Shown: one piece after another, positions 22,576-34,217 of the stretch | Layout of the letters: every line of letters starts with the position of its first letter | How positions within the stretch are numbered: position 1 is the stretch's first letter | From: Norana najaformis | Taxonomy: Eukaryota > Annelida > Clitellata > Crassiclitellata > Hormogastridae | DNA length: 64,000 bases | Assembly (NCBI GenBank): GCA_964023275.1 | Contig: OZ029914.1 | Location: 30,945,351 to 31,009,350, forward strand | Direction: 5' to 3' | Program-made: the position numbers and the translations under genes | The notes under the pieces: model-generated | Databases searched by the model: none | The model's input: the letters and a program-made list of their open reading frames with translations, nothing else | Told to the model about the DNA's origin: nothing

Positions 22576-24435
22576 ATGTAACCTGCTGGAAGAAAAGGTA
22601 CCAAATCTAGGGTTTCTGGACTATATATACCCTGAGGTTCGTTGACGTTATTGGTATATATTTTGCTGAATTTGATCTCAACATGTCCCCAGAATCTTAT
22701 CAAACTTAAATTCCAAAGATAACCATCTAAAAAGTGCATTTCTGATAAAACCTATAAAGAAAATTGCAAATATTTAAACAACCACAGCTCTGAAAATTAT
22801 GAATGGATAAAACTTTGTACATGTGTTACACAGCAATTTCTTGTGAAGAATGTAAAGTTTCATACATAACAAGTCAAAATTTTCTATGCAACAAACTATC
22901 AAAATATCACATCATCATTGAAAATCAGCGACAAACAGCATAGTCTTGCATTCAATAGTCATTTTACTAGAGGGCCAAAAGCTATTAATTGGTGTTTCAT
23001 TTAATCTCCCAATGAAATATACTTAATGCTAAGGACACTCTAAACCACTCAACTGCCCAAATAAATCTTGAGTTAATTAAATTTGCCACTCAGATGACTG
23101 AATTTTGTTTTTTGCACTTTGGACTCTGTGATGCCAAGCTTCTGTGTCCGACTTCACAACAGTTAAACCGCTTTATTGGCTTTCATTTCGTATGGTGGTA
23201 GTATGTGAAGCTTTGGCAAAATTCAATGCCTTGGCTTGTTCTGACTAAAGAACATATATAACAATGTGTAACAGAAGCATACAACAGATTTTACTATACT
23301 GAACTACCTGTACTTGTGCCGATATCAAGCTCTGAATTAAATGCAGCAATCACTTATTCTGGCTTTGGACAGAAAATATACCGGTTGTCTTCAGCTCATA
23401 CTGGAAAATTCTCTGAAACAGTAGCGTAGCAACAGGTTGTGCAGGTTGTGCAAAGCACGAGGGCCCACGAGGCCAGGGCCCGCCAGGGTCCCAAGGGACC
23501 AAGGCCTGGTTGCTCAATTACTTAAAGCAAAATAGCCAAAGTTTAGTTTGCACAAGGGCCCTCGGAAGGCTAGCTATGCTACTGCTCTGAAACAAATAGG
23601 CTGATGCTGGTGAGACAAACCCAATGAAGACAACGAAAGGCAGGTGAAAGACTGGCATCTGCAGAAACGAGTGCGTAGCTCATCTGTTGTAGCACTGCAA
23701 CTGCAAGTGCACAGCAATAGGTCGATCATGGTCCAATTTGGTGAAAGAGATTCAGAAACGCCTCACTGGGATGACAAGAATGACAACAGAGCTTCTGATG
23801 TATTCGGCAACGTATTGCATTTCCATATACTGGTTTGGAATGGAGCAAGCATCATAAAAACATACTGAATGCAAAAGGACAAAAGAAAAATTATACTGCA
23901 CTTTATACTACCGGTACATCAGCTTTCCAATTTTTCTATCCTTGTCTGATTTCTGCTCATAATAACATGTACACATACAGGTTACCAACACAGGTTACAC
24001 TACTTTGCAGGAAAAAGGTACCATAAATGGTGTGGCTTTAGCTATTCATATGAAAGTCAAACAAGACTTTTTAAGAAATCTGTTTTACTCTAAAAGAGGT
24101 AAATCAGCATTTACCCTTGGTAATATAACTCAACAAAGCTTCATCTATGCTATGTAAATTTGACACACTTCAAAAAGAGGATAAGTAAAATAATAATGAA
24201 GAGATTAAGCTGACCCACACTTTTGATACCTTTTCTGTTATCATTTTTGCCATATAAATATGCTTCACTTCATCAATAATAAAATTTTGATGTCCCAGCA
24301 TTATTTTGAATCATTACATGCTCAGACTAGCAAAAACACAAATTGTGAAAAATGACCTATGTATACATCCAAATTTGATTTTCTCTGTAGATACAAACCC
24401 CAGTTTTGGTACCTTTTCTCCCAGCAGGTCACATT
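22576..24435. mobile_element. Non-autonomous DNA transposon, copy A, with TIRs
   Basis: The left end ATGTAACCTGCTGGAAGAAA continues into AGGTACCAAATCTAGGGTTT. The right end, read in reverse complement, is ATGTGACCTGCTGGGAGAAA and then AGGTACCAAAACTGGGGTTT, so about 40 bases match inverted with few differences. The interior has no long open frame, so it would depend on a transposase from elsewhere. It is collinear with a second copy at 31888-33880. A hAT-like MITE (23419-23584) is nested inside. I could not assign a superfamily and did not see a clear target duplication. Confidence 0.75.
23419..23584. mobile_element. hAT-type MITE with 8-bp target duplication
   Basis: The 166-bp insert begins CAGTAGCGTAGC and ends GCTATGCTACTG, an inverted pair with one or two differences. 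It is flanked on both sides by CTCTGAAA (23411-23418 and 23585-23592). Eight-base duplications and CAGxGGCGTAGC-like ends are characteristic of hAT elements. The homologous position in copy B of the host transposon, near 32895, lacks the insert. That empty site confirms the borders. Confidence 0.9.
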
Positions 24436-24800
24436 TATATAGTACCTTTAAGATGCCTCTCAAAAGCACATACATCCCATAAGTGCTCTCTGACAGTTTC
24501 TCCTTAATAAGGGACTGAGTGCTCTATAACTGTGTGGTCCTACACGAAAACCAGTGTTATCAAGGGTTCATTTACATGTTTTCAAACAAACCATGTTAGC
24601 AATTCTGGCATCTGTCATGATATTCTACAACTTTTGTTGTGGTCTGTTGCAAGCACTGGATCACAACAAACCCAAAACTACAAACTGCAGTTGCTGAGGT
24701 GTCAAATCATGACTGACACTGAGTGCAAATATAACACTGCAATAATTTCTGCCAGTTTGGATTTCCCAAAACCCTTGACCTTCAGGCCAAGGATTTAACA

Positions 24801-24870
24801 CCTGTAACTGTAATTGTAATCATGAATTCATATAGCACCTCTTCAAGTGAAAGTCTGGTGCTGTGATACA
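24801..24870 (-). mobile_element. Retrotransposon 3' end with ATTACA tail
   Basis: GTAACTGTAATTGTAATC is followed by ATATAGCACCTCTTCAAGTG. In reverse complement this is a GGTGCTATAT block running into an ATTACAATTACAG tail, like the copies at 2128 and 19751. Confidence 0.6.
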
Positions 24871-24951
24871 CTAAGTTGAATACGTCAGAAATTAATTACA
24901 AATACAAGAATTTGGCTATTATAAATGAAGTAGATATGTTTTGTCACTCAC

Positions 24952-25104
24952 AAGGTTCAGTACCAAGATGACGCCATGGCCCGCCTTGTAGAAAGAATGA
25001 CTCCACGCAACTGATCCTAGTTTATCCTCAGTGGCACCCTCTTTAAGAACCTTGACCTTGATCTTGCTGTAGCCAACGTCACCATCCCTTATCAACACGC
25101 GCCC
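24952..25104 (-). CDS. Juxtamembrane ectodomain exon of the type I membrane protein gene
   Basis: The minus-strand exon has acceptor TGTTTTTATAG and donor CTT|GTGAGT, and is exactly 51 codons. The other two frames are closed by early stops. It encodes GRVLIRDGDVGYSKIKVKVL, then a Lys/Glu/Gly linker, then AWSHSFYKAGHGVILVLNL. The last part alternates hydrophobic residues like a closing beta-strand pair and resembles the H-x-Y...G-x-Y-x-V end of PKD-type domains; this is inference. The exon ends in phase 0 and joins directly to the transmembrane exon, placing this segment just outside the membrane. Confidence 0.75.
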
Positions 25105-28100
25105 CTATAAAAACAGCACTTCTAAGTTAGATTTTAGAGCAATAATAAAAGCACGTAGTCTAAACATTTATTTGACATTAACTCATGAACCGTAACAGGT
25201 CAAAATTGTCATTGAATACAGAACGGGAGCTCAAAGGATGTTTAAGGAGTTTCACAGTATGACTTAAACTGTAAACATCAGCTTACCGTAATAAATTATT
25301 AACTATTAAGTCAACAAATTGCAAGTTAAGTAACAAATTTGTCTTCAGCTTGCTTTGTCTTCAATGCGATGCCAGTTTAGATTATTATTAGGTGTTTGAT
25401 TCAAGTCCGGCTAGCCAACTCTTCTTATTGGAGTCAGGAAATTTGTAGCTAAGCTCCTGAATGACTTGCAGTAAAAAACAGTTTCTGCTGCTCATCATTT
25501 GTAACAAATAGATCAGCTTTACTCCTCTCTCGGCTGTGACATTCACAACCTTGAGCACCAACACGATTCACAGTTCAACAAGGTAGTCCTCGTTTTCATT
25601 CCAGCTCCCTGGTGACAATTGCTGGAATGAATCCTTTAGTTCCAGGATCAGAAAATTTTGTTACTTTGTTAGTGGTAACAAAAGAATTTAGTGGACTGGT
25701 AACGTTAATAGATGTTGAGTCAAAACTCAAAACCCGATCCTTGAATTGACCCTGCAGAGAGGCTGCAGACCATTCTTTCTTTCAATGAACTCTGTGTCTG
25801 GATCAGTGTTTTAATTGGTAAGTAAGAGCAACAACATTTTTCAAAATACTTTCATTCGTGCCAATAAATTAAGATAATCGCTGAGTAACACAAGGTTCTT
25901 CAAAGCTTTTATTGGAATCAATAAATTAAGAAATGGGGTAAGTTTCTATAATGCATATAAGAATATTTGAGAAAAACTTCTAACAAAATGATTACCGATT
26001 ACTTATTTACTTATTTATTCGAAAGTCTTTCTGATAGTTTATAACACTCTAATTCCTCTTGCACTCTGGGATGGCCATATTGTTTTCAAGTAACATGACT
26101 GCAAGAAGCTTTTTTTTTGAGGATTAACTTACAATTATTTACCTTTACTACTATCCAAACACCAATCAGATTTCCATTACACTACCAAACATTTCTGCAG
26201 CCACCCTTGAAACTTCCAACATGTACTTGAATGTGAACATGAAAATGACTTCTAACTTGACACACATATTGAAAGATGTATTGTACCACTGGACATCAGT
26301 CAAGTCGATGGATCAGCAGCCAATTAGCTTTGTTATATGCAGCCATAACAACACAATAAGAAAAATACGAACAAGCTACTAACATTATGATATCACAACT
26401 TCTGCATAACTTCTCTTGCTCTGCCTTGTTATGACAAATGAAGCAATTCAAGGGCATCTTCCATTTTTACACGAGTCACTAAGTTTACTCTGGTTCCCCG
26501 TCCTCCTCAAGCCAAGGAAATTGGGAATTATTATGATCTACTGGCCACCATGCTATGGACCTTTCTAGTTTCCGATATACAGTTCCCAACAGATTCAAAG
26601 GGAGCTAACTAAAGTATAAAACCATCGCATGTCCCCATGGAAATAATCGGGCGAGGCCAATTTAATATGGCTGACACACAAAATGATGAAAAGTGCCATA
26701 TTTTTCACATTTCTTAAACAAACATGCAATTTCAGTCCAAACCAGACAGTTTGTGAACATTCGAAAGTACCCCTTTAAATCAGGCTCACGTATAAACACA
26801 GAATCTAACAGTATCATTCCCCCAGCCAGCACACACACACATAGCGCCAATACTGGGCAACACTGGTCCAACATTAGCCCAATACACCATTGCTGGTTGG
26901 GTTAATGCACTCATTTCTTTAACCCAGACCAAAAGTCTCCTAAGCCATTTTTAAACCAAGGCCAACCCATAAAAATAATCTAAGCCATAGGCCTACTTGC
27001 TGCACTAGTCAGACGCATCTGTGAGCTTTATTACCTAGTTTCTGCGAGAATTTTTGTGAGACACAAAATCTACAATACTTCGTAAATGTCCTAGTTTTGT
27101 CTAGCAACAGTACTGGCATATCTTCTTTAGTTTAGCTGGTTAGAACCTTCATAACTAAACACAGAAAAATCCAAAAAACATGTGCTTCTGTTTTGTTTTA
27201 AGTGATAAAACTGACATCACAATTTATCGTGGCACAAAGAAATATGACTATGTGTTGAATTACATTACGTTACAGTGTAAAACGACCTCTACCCCTCTTC
27301 CAATCTCCCTCTGACCTTCCACACTATACTTGAAATGATTCTCTCTATTTTAGCATGTGCACTGCTTTAATACTCTTATTCTTACTGGCACCCTCACTTG
27401 CAAGCTTTTGAAGGCCTCTGTACTGAGTGCTACTTCAGGGATATGGCCTGGATATCTTCTGGAATATGCAGATCAAAGTTTATTTAGTTGCTTAACTAAT
27501 CAATTTCTTACTACATGTAAAACTGTTTACTTACATACTTATCCTTGCTCAAAAATATTTAAAGTCTTATTAAGAGTCTTTGGTATAAAGAAATAATTAT
27601 CTTGTGTATTTAATGTATTTAAGAAATACTTGATTAGTCTGTATTAGTGTGTTAACATGTAATTAGTTACTATAAATCTCTTTTGGATTGTGTTGAAAAT
27701 AATTACTTGATTTATAATGTTATTTTTACTGTGTAATCTGTAATCTGTCATACACAATAATCTTCGCACAGTTGTCAAATGTCAAAGTTACCATGTTTGC
27801 ATAATCGCCATACGTTACGACTGTAAATGAGCCAGTCGAGTTTTAAGCGGGTCTGTTTCACCCTTTTCGGCTGACCCGTTGACTTGCACCTGCAATGTGC
27901 ATAAGCTATGGCTTATTGTATTTTATGTTATACTTTCTGGTATGTTGGTGCTCTGATGTCAATCAAAATGTCAATCAAAAATTAATGTCTGGCCGTCCAG
28001 ATCTTACAATCCTAGTAATGGCAACTTAAGCCAAAGATTTACAAATGTCTCATCCTCAAATCTTTGGTTTAAGCTTGACAGTTGTTTTTTGATGTCATCG

Positions 28101-28152
28101 GTCACATGAACCAATCACCATTATTTTTGCAAAGCATTGTCACCTTGGGCCA

Positions 28153-28159
28153 TATATAG
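28153..28159 (+). promoter_or_regulatory. TATA-like box upstream of a candidate small ORF
   Basis: TATATAG sits 128 bases upstream of the ATG at 28287. It lies at the left edge of a segment (about 28180-28520) much richer in CpG than its surroundings. This fits a core promoter on the plus strand, but sequence context is the only evidence. Confidence 0.25.
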
Positions 28160-28286
28160 CATCACACCGGATTCAAACGCGGCTGCGCCGGCGTCCATCC
28201 ATCCGTCTGACCATCTCTATTGGGCCGTGGGCCACACGGCAACAAAGGTCGGTTGTTACCTAACACGTTGAAGGTCAGTCCCAGAA

Positions 28287-28631
28287 GTGACATTCTTCAG
28301 TCGTCCAGCTAGGCGTAATTACGTGTGCAGCTGCTTTTCTTTTGCCTTATTTCTTGTCCAGTGTAGCGACGAACAACTTAGTTCAACGCCGGCGCCTGAA
28401 AACACTGCTCTAACCACGAGCCCAGTTAACAACCCACACTCGCGGCTAAAGAGGGGGAAAAGTTCCTGCTGCTTCTGGAGTACGGTGCTGAAAAGTACTT
28501 CCACGCTGGTGCAAATGGTATTATGGCAAGTCCTGTCGCCACCTATGCCTAAGGCATCACTTTGTAAGGGTGTCAAAATCTGTCGACCAGGATCTGGTCG
28601 AAGTAGCAAAAGACCGTGGATATATCCATAG
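28287..28631 (+). CDS. Candidate small secreted or propeptide-like ORF (speculative)
   Basis: A 114-codon plus-strand frame. Residues about 11-24 are hydrophobic (YVCSCFSFALFLVQC) and could be a signal sequence. A Thr/Ser/Pro linker follows, then RLKR at about residue 55, a furin-type site, then a Cys-containing stretch. Near the end SGRSSKRPWIYP shows Gly-Arg and Lys-Arg pairs like prohormone processing sites. Against this, the minus strand is open for 210 codons over the same bases. Other frames of the interval also look protein-like in patches, so the region may be a decayed coding sequence. No known peptide family is recognised. Confidence 0.2.
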   Translation: MTFFSRPARRNYVCSCFSFALFLVQCSDEQLSSTPAPENTALTTSPVNNPHSRLKRGKSSCCFWSTVLKSTSTLVQMVLWQVLSPPMPKASLCKGVKICRPGSGRSSKRPWIYP

Positions 28632-29548
28632 TTTGAGTCAAAATAAATCCTGGAAATGACTCGAATGCAGGTAGAAATTTGTCTCCAAAGTGGCTGAAGC
28701 CCGCGGCCCAATCCCTCTTTTCCACTCTGAAGGCTTCTTGTTCTCTGGCAAAATATCCAAAAAATTTCCCAGCTGTAGATTGCAAACACCTGCAATATTG
28801 TCAAAACTTGCCTGCAACATTTTGGTAAATCCGATTTGAAGAACATGCTGATTTGTGAGGTGCAAATACTGGGAAATTTAAAGAGCAGCAAAGAGATTGG
28901 GCCAATTTTATTATTTGTAGGGCCTTTGAGGAGAAATGCTTGATTCCGCAAATAAAAAATCTGAGAAGTCAGTGTGGAAATATAGTTTGATCAAAGTCAA
29001 GCTGTCCAAAGCAGGTCGAAACAGTTTAGACTAAATGACATCTCCTCCCCTCCTCAAACGTAAGCAACAGCAGTGCAGCTCCCTATCCTCATTTAATAAG
29101 TAATTTATTACAGTCATGGCAAAAAAATAATTCATTCTAGGAATAAGAAACGAACTTATTCCTGTCTGTCATTTCTCTACCTGTCTGTCTGTTGTCTGTA
29201 TCCCTGTCTGTCTCCTGCCCTGCCCCGCTTCTCCCCGCCCCTCCCTGCTCTGCCCTGCTCTCCCTTCCTCCCTCCCTCCCTCCCTCGAACCATAAAACTG
29301 ACAATAATATAAAGCAGCATTTTATCTGCATTTATTCAAGTCCCTCGGTGCAAAGTGACATAAAGCACAACAATAAGCAAGCTTTAGCTTCCTATCAATA
29401 GATATATTGTAACATTTATAGAAGTTATCAGAAGCATAGTAATTATTAGTCCCATCAATTGTCTTATTTGACAGCAATCAAATTAGCTCATGTACAGTGC
29501 AGTCCCGTTTACATGCGACCCGGTTATGAATGAATCCCCAGAACTCAC

Positions 29549-29637
29549 AGTTACAGTCTGGCTCCCAACGATACCTATTTAAGTCACGATATGTGTTAAT
29601 ATGCAATACCGGAACTGGACACCACGTGGCACAATTT
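29549..29637 (-). CDS. Cys/Trp-rich ectodomain exon of the type I membrane protein gene
   Basis: The minus-strand exon has excellent borders: acceptor GTATTGATTTTACAG and donor AACT|GTGAGT. It takes one base to complete the Ser codon left open by exon 39869-40135, then runs 29 codons and ends in phase 1. The only open frame reads NCATWCPVPVLHINTYRDL, then a basic Tyr/Arg stretch and WEPDCN. Three cysteines, two tryptophans and the pattern CxxWC suggest a disulfide-stabilised extracellular module. The matching phase and closure of both other frames make this a strong exon call despite its small size. Confidence 0.7.
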
Positions 29638-31887
29638 CTGTAAAATCAATACACACACACTGCATGGGCTAACATTCAGTCTCATCACCATTATATTGGA
29701 CAACCTGTATCACCTGTAGCAGCTGCCTAAATGGGTGGCAGCAGTTGCTGACTGCAGCTGGCTTTTAAGCCCTGCAGGGCAGAGTACAGTTCCAAAGCAG
29801 GGTAGGTGAACTTAAAATAGCTGCACTCGTCTCCACTCCCAAAACGGATAAATGGACCACATCTATTAGCAGCTGCAGCTGAGATGAATTATGGTACTTT
29901 GTGCCTTTGTCTGCCGCTGGCAGCCTAGCAAACACCGGCAGCAGCTTAAATGTTACAACAGCTGTGCACCGACAGGCATGACGGTCTCAAGCAGGGACTT
30001 CACCTTTTCAATAATGTCTGGAAGGAGTCGATGTTATCGTAGCCAGAAACATAGATTTTGGGGTATAAAATCATAATCACTTTTGCCTGTAACAAGACAG
30101 CAATGTTGTCTTTCAAAGTAATTGGACAAAATCGTCTGGTTGCAGGCTACAGTGCAAGAGCCTTCATGTCAGACAACCTATATCTTTGAGCTCTTTCTAG
30201 CCACACAAAACTAACATAAGTCATACACTACTGTATTTCAGCATTGTCCTCTTAACCCACAGTTTATTAACACTTGGTCACCGTGACATTGGCTACTAAT
30301 GACCTCCATAAACGGTTCTGCACTGTACTATTGTAAGACCTAAATTAAACTTACAATTACTAACTGAACTGATGCCAAGACCAGTAACTGCTGAATTTAC
30401 ATGGGTCTTTTCAAATTCTAATGATATTACAAACCACTACAAAACCAACTGTTCTGCCGTGTTTCAACCACGAGAACTTGGATGGTGCACAGTATTAACA
30501 AAGCAAACATAAACTAGACAAAATGTGCCATGATAAAGGATGAGAGAAGCAAACAGCAATTCCACCACCAGTTTTTGTGCAATTCGAAAAGATATAATGT
30601 CACATGATCCAGTATTTAGATTGATCACTACAATAGCACACAAAGAACTCACAAGTGAAGAACTCTGAAACATTCACGTTGCATACATCATTAAGACAGG
30701 GATAACAGAACAGACTCTTTTCATGCCAGTTTACACAATCAAATTGATACTTTGGGACACAAACTATGTTGCAGCTAATGTCTACTGTCGTTACAACTGT
30801 TCCTTACTGTTGTGTTGCAACTGCCATCTATTCAAATCTTGCAACTGTTGCTAAATGGCTTAGAAGTATTTACAAACGCTATTTATTACCATGTACCCTG
30901 CTGTACGGCCCATGCTAGACATGAAGATATGTAAAACAATGAAGTCAACACAGCTAAAGACACAAATCCACTTATAGGCCTCTTAGTCAGTTCAAGACTC
31001 TTACACAATGTTGAGTGTCAAAGGTCGTGTGAAGTGCCAACTTCCTGTGGTAGTCATCTACTCAGAACAGAAATCCAGAACACAACATCAGTTGGTCTTA
31101 CATGTATCAAACCAAATCTTACGGAAATTGCGGTCTTCAGTAAAAAGCACTGATAAGATCATGAAGCGTATAAATCGACCCCTAGAGCCAACTAGAGGCA
31201 AAAATTTCCTGAACCCATTACAGACCACAAGCATCTCACTGGACAAACAAGAGCAGTACCACATCATACAAGACACCTGCAATCCTGCACAACGACTTCC
31301 CACTCCTTCTACAGCTTGCAAGGCAAGGATTACATAAACACAAGATAAAACATTTGCACCTGCCTCTGTCACATAAAAACACGGTAAACACGCTTTTATT
31401 AACGGCGCGTTTGCGGTAAACACATTCGCCAAGATGCTATACCATAGGCATTTGGACAGCACATGCCAACCAAACAATACCAAGCAACCACTCCGGTCGT
31501 CAAGAAGGACTCACAAAGCTTTATGAAATGAGCAGTTCTTAAGGATTCAAATTACCGAGGCAACGAACACCTGGAACGAGAATCCCACTAGATCCTAATT
31601 CTGTAATCAGCTACAACTGGAGTTCTGGATTCAGATTCAATCATGAACTGCATCACAGTTCCACCATCAAAAAGTCAGCAAAGCTGATGTTCATGTGTGT
31701 TCAACTCCAGTTTTTATTTTTGCTTCTACTATAAGTTAGTAAAGATTTTTGCCAAGTTCAAACCAAATGTCAGATAAGGCTTTTCATTCAACACACTTTA
31801 AAGCAGCCAAGCAGTTGAGTTTCTCAAAAAGAGTGACTGCCATTTGGCCTGTTCTTGCTTACAAATGTAGCTAAATCCTCCATAGGT

Positions 31888-33880
31888 TCTCTTCTGGGAG
31901 AAAAGGCACTAAAGTTGAGGCTTCGAGATTAAATATGCTCTCAAGTTGGTTGAAGTTATTGAGATATATTTGCTGAATCTGATCTCAGTATGTCTTTGAA
32001 ATACTATCAAACTTAATTTCCAAATAGACCATCTAAAATCTGCATTTTGGAGAAAAACGATATCGAAATTGCAGATATTTAAACAATCACATCTCTGAAA
32101 ATTATACATATTTGCGGCTAAAACTTCGCACATGTGTTATATAATAATTTCCTGTAAAGAATGTAAAGTTCCATCCATAACAAGTCACAACCTCTATGCA
32201 GCAAGCTACTAAAATGTCACATAATAATAAAAAATTCCGGCAAAAGCAACATATTCTTGCATTCAGTAGTTGTTTTACTATAGGTTCTAAAGTTAATTGG
32301 TGTTCAATTTAATCTCCTAACAAAATGCACTAATGGTAAGTACACTCTAAACCATTCAACTGCCCAAACAAATCTTGAGTTAATTAAATCTGTCACTTAG
32401 ACGACTAAACTTTCCTTTTGCTTTCTGGACACCGTGATGCCTCTCCACCTTCTCTCTCTGGTCTTCTGGCAGCCAGACTTGGTTCTTGACATGGCATCAT
32501 TGAAAACTCCCGCTGACTTGACACAGCGCTCATGAATAAGCTGGTGCCCTGCGCTTAGCTTTTAAGGAGCACTTTAGAAATTCTGAGTTTACGATTATGA
32601 TGCCAGGTTTGTGTGTCCGACTTCACATCAGTTAAACTGCTTTGTTGGTTTTCATTTAGGAGTGGCTATATTCTGGTGACTCTGGTGGTGACACATGAAG
32701 CTTTGGCAAAATTCAATGCCATGGCAATGTTCTGACTAAAAAACATGTGTAACAGGAACTTACAGCAAATTTTTACTATACTGAACTGTTTGCATTGGCA
32801 TCAAGCTCTGAATCAGATTCAGTAATCATTTAATCTGGCTGTGAACAAAGCATGTTCTGGTTGTCTTCCAGCACATACTGGCAAATTCTCTGCAGGAAAT
32901 AAGACTGACACCAGCAAGACAAACCCAGTGAAGACAAGGCAGGTGAATCAATTGTATAGCTATAGTCTGCAGAAAGGAGTCTGTAGCTCATCTGTTACAG
33001 TTCTGCAACAATAGGTCACAATAGGCTGATCACGGTCCAAGTTGATTGGGATGACAAGAACGACAAAATAGCATCTCCTATATTCTCATCTGCAACATCA
33101 TCATCACTGTTATCATCATCACTGCGCCTTCAAATAAGAATTTCACCAAGACATCTCAGAGATCATCAGTGTTGTCCAGACCAACAGAGTTCAGGTTTTT
33201 TGCAATATCATGCAATCTACATCACTGTGAAAACTGTAGAACAAGAGTGTTATAATCACAATTTTTTAAGTGTCTGCAACTTATTGCAGTTCTAAATACT
33301 GGTTTCAAATGTATCAAGCATCATAAAAACATACTTAATGCAAAATGAAAAAAGAAAAATAATAGACAACACTATACTACATCCACTTCCCATTTTGTCT
33401 ATCTTTGCCTAAATTCTGCTCATATTAACATGTACACATACAGACTAGCAAATGCAGAACCATGGAAAAGTTACCATAAGTGGGTTGGCTTTAGCTATTC
33501 ATATGAAAGTCAAGCAAGACTTCTAACAAATCTGTTTTACTCTAAAAGAGGTAAATCAGCATTTACTGTCAGATATATAACCCAACAATGTTTGATCTAA
33601 GCTTGTAAATCTGACAAACTTCAAAAAGAGAATAGGTAAAATAATAACGAAGAGATTAAGCTGACCCACACTTTTGATACCTCTTCTGTTATCATTTTTG
33701 CCATGTAAATATGCTTTACTTTATCAATAATAAAATTCTGATGTTCCAGCATTATTCTTGAATCATTACAAGCTCAGACTAGCAAATACCTATTTTGTGA
33801 AAAATGACCCAAGCATACATCCAAACTTGATTTTCTCTGTTAATACAACCCTAGTTTTGGTTTTCACTCCCAGCGGATCA
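31888..33880. mobile_element. Non-autonomous DNA transposon, copy B
   Basis: Collinear with 22576-24435 over nearly its whole length. Shared anchors include AACTGCCCAAACAAATCTTG at about 32360 and TCTAAAAGAGGTAAATCAGC at about 33541. The ends (TTCTGGGAGAAAAGG at left, CACTCCCAGCGG at right) are more decayed than in copy A. It lacks the hAT MITE of copy A but carries its own insertion at 32442-32597 and about 190 extra bases around 33085-33290. Confidence 0.75.
32442..32597 (+). mobile_element. Non-LTR 3'-end fragment inserted in transposon copy B
   Basis: The 156 bases are absent from the matching place in copy A (about 23131) and are bounded by TGATGCC at 32435-32441 and 32598-32604. The right part reads GAATAAGCTGGTGCCCTGC, then AGAAATTCTGAGTTTACGATTA. 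That is the plus orientation of the dispersed 3'-end family at 2818, 8111, 9508, 37244 and 54667. Confidence 0.8.
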
Positions 33881-34217
33881 CACACTGAATGCAAATACAT
33901 ATAATCTTATTTTAAATGAAAGGGCATTCTGTTCTCAAATCTTTTTTCCATATACAGATTTTTATAGCTCGAGTTGCCTCCATGACGATTTTATATCACA
34001 TGTTCATGAAAGCGATGAATTATTTACACAAATAAGTAATATTATCGGTAAATATATATTTATATATATATATCATGTATAAATATACTTAAAGTCACCA
34101 TCAGATTGGGTCATTCACTTTAGATATTAACAAATCTGCTTAATTAATTATTGGGTCTCGGCATCTACATTTGTTGATGACTTTCTTCCTTTTCTACATT
34201 TATTATGTAATTCGTCA

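Larger units (their letters stand above)
17084..24951 (-). other. Intron of the membrane-protein gene, filled with mobile elements
   Basis: 7.9 kb of intron between the transmembrane exon and the juxtamembrane exon. It holds a plus-strand open frame at 18512-18842, SINE and retrotransposon fragments at 19.6-19.9 kb, a (CT)n tract at 20117-20168, a degenerate tRNA-like head at about 22124, the DNA transposon at 22576-24435 and a retrotransposon 3' end at 24801. I found nothing else coding. Confidence 0.6.
25105..29548 (-). other. Intron region; at least one exon of the membrane-protein gene not found
   Basis: Exon 29549-29637 ends in phase 1 and exon 24952-25104 starts in phase 0, so one or more coding exons must lie between them. 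I looked for acceptor/donor-bounded open frames and found none I trust. A CpG-richer stretch at about 28150-28650 carries open frames on both strands and is described separately. A pyrimidine-rich CTCCCTCCC stretch lies at about 29210-29290. Confidence 0.5.

Noticed and set aside
27840..27890. Tiny candidate exon with acceptor GCACATTGCAG and donor GG|GTGAAA
   Set aside because: Only about 11 codons. It ends in a phase that does not fit the next known exon and has no other support.
28319..28951. 210-codon minus-strand frame
   Set aside because: Longest minus frame in the area, but no splice borders fit the gene's phases. The acceptor at about 28753 would create a stop with the upstream exon, and other frames of the same bases look equally protein-like. 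Kept only as part of the 28 kb observation.
22576..33880. Segmental duplication between 22.6-24.4 kb and 31.9-33.9 kb
   Set aside because: The matching region is bounded by inverted terminal repeats in copy A, so a transposon with two copies explains it better than a duplicated genomic segment.
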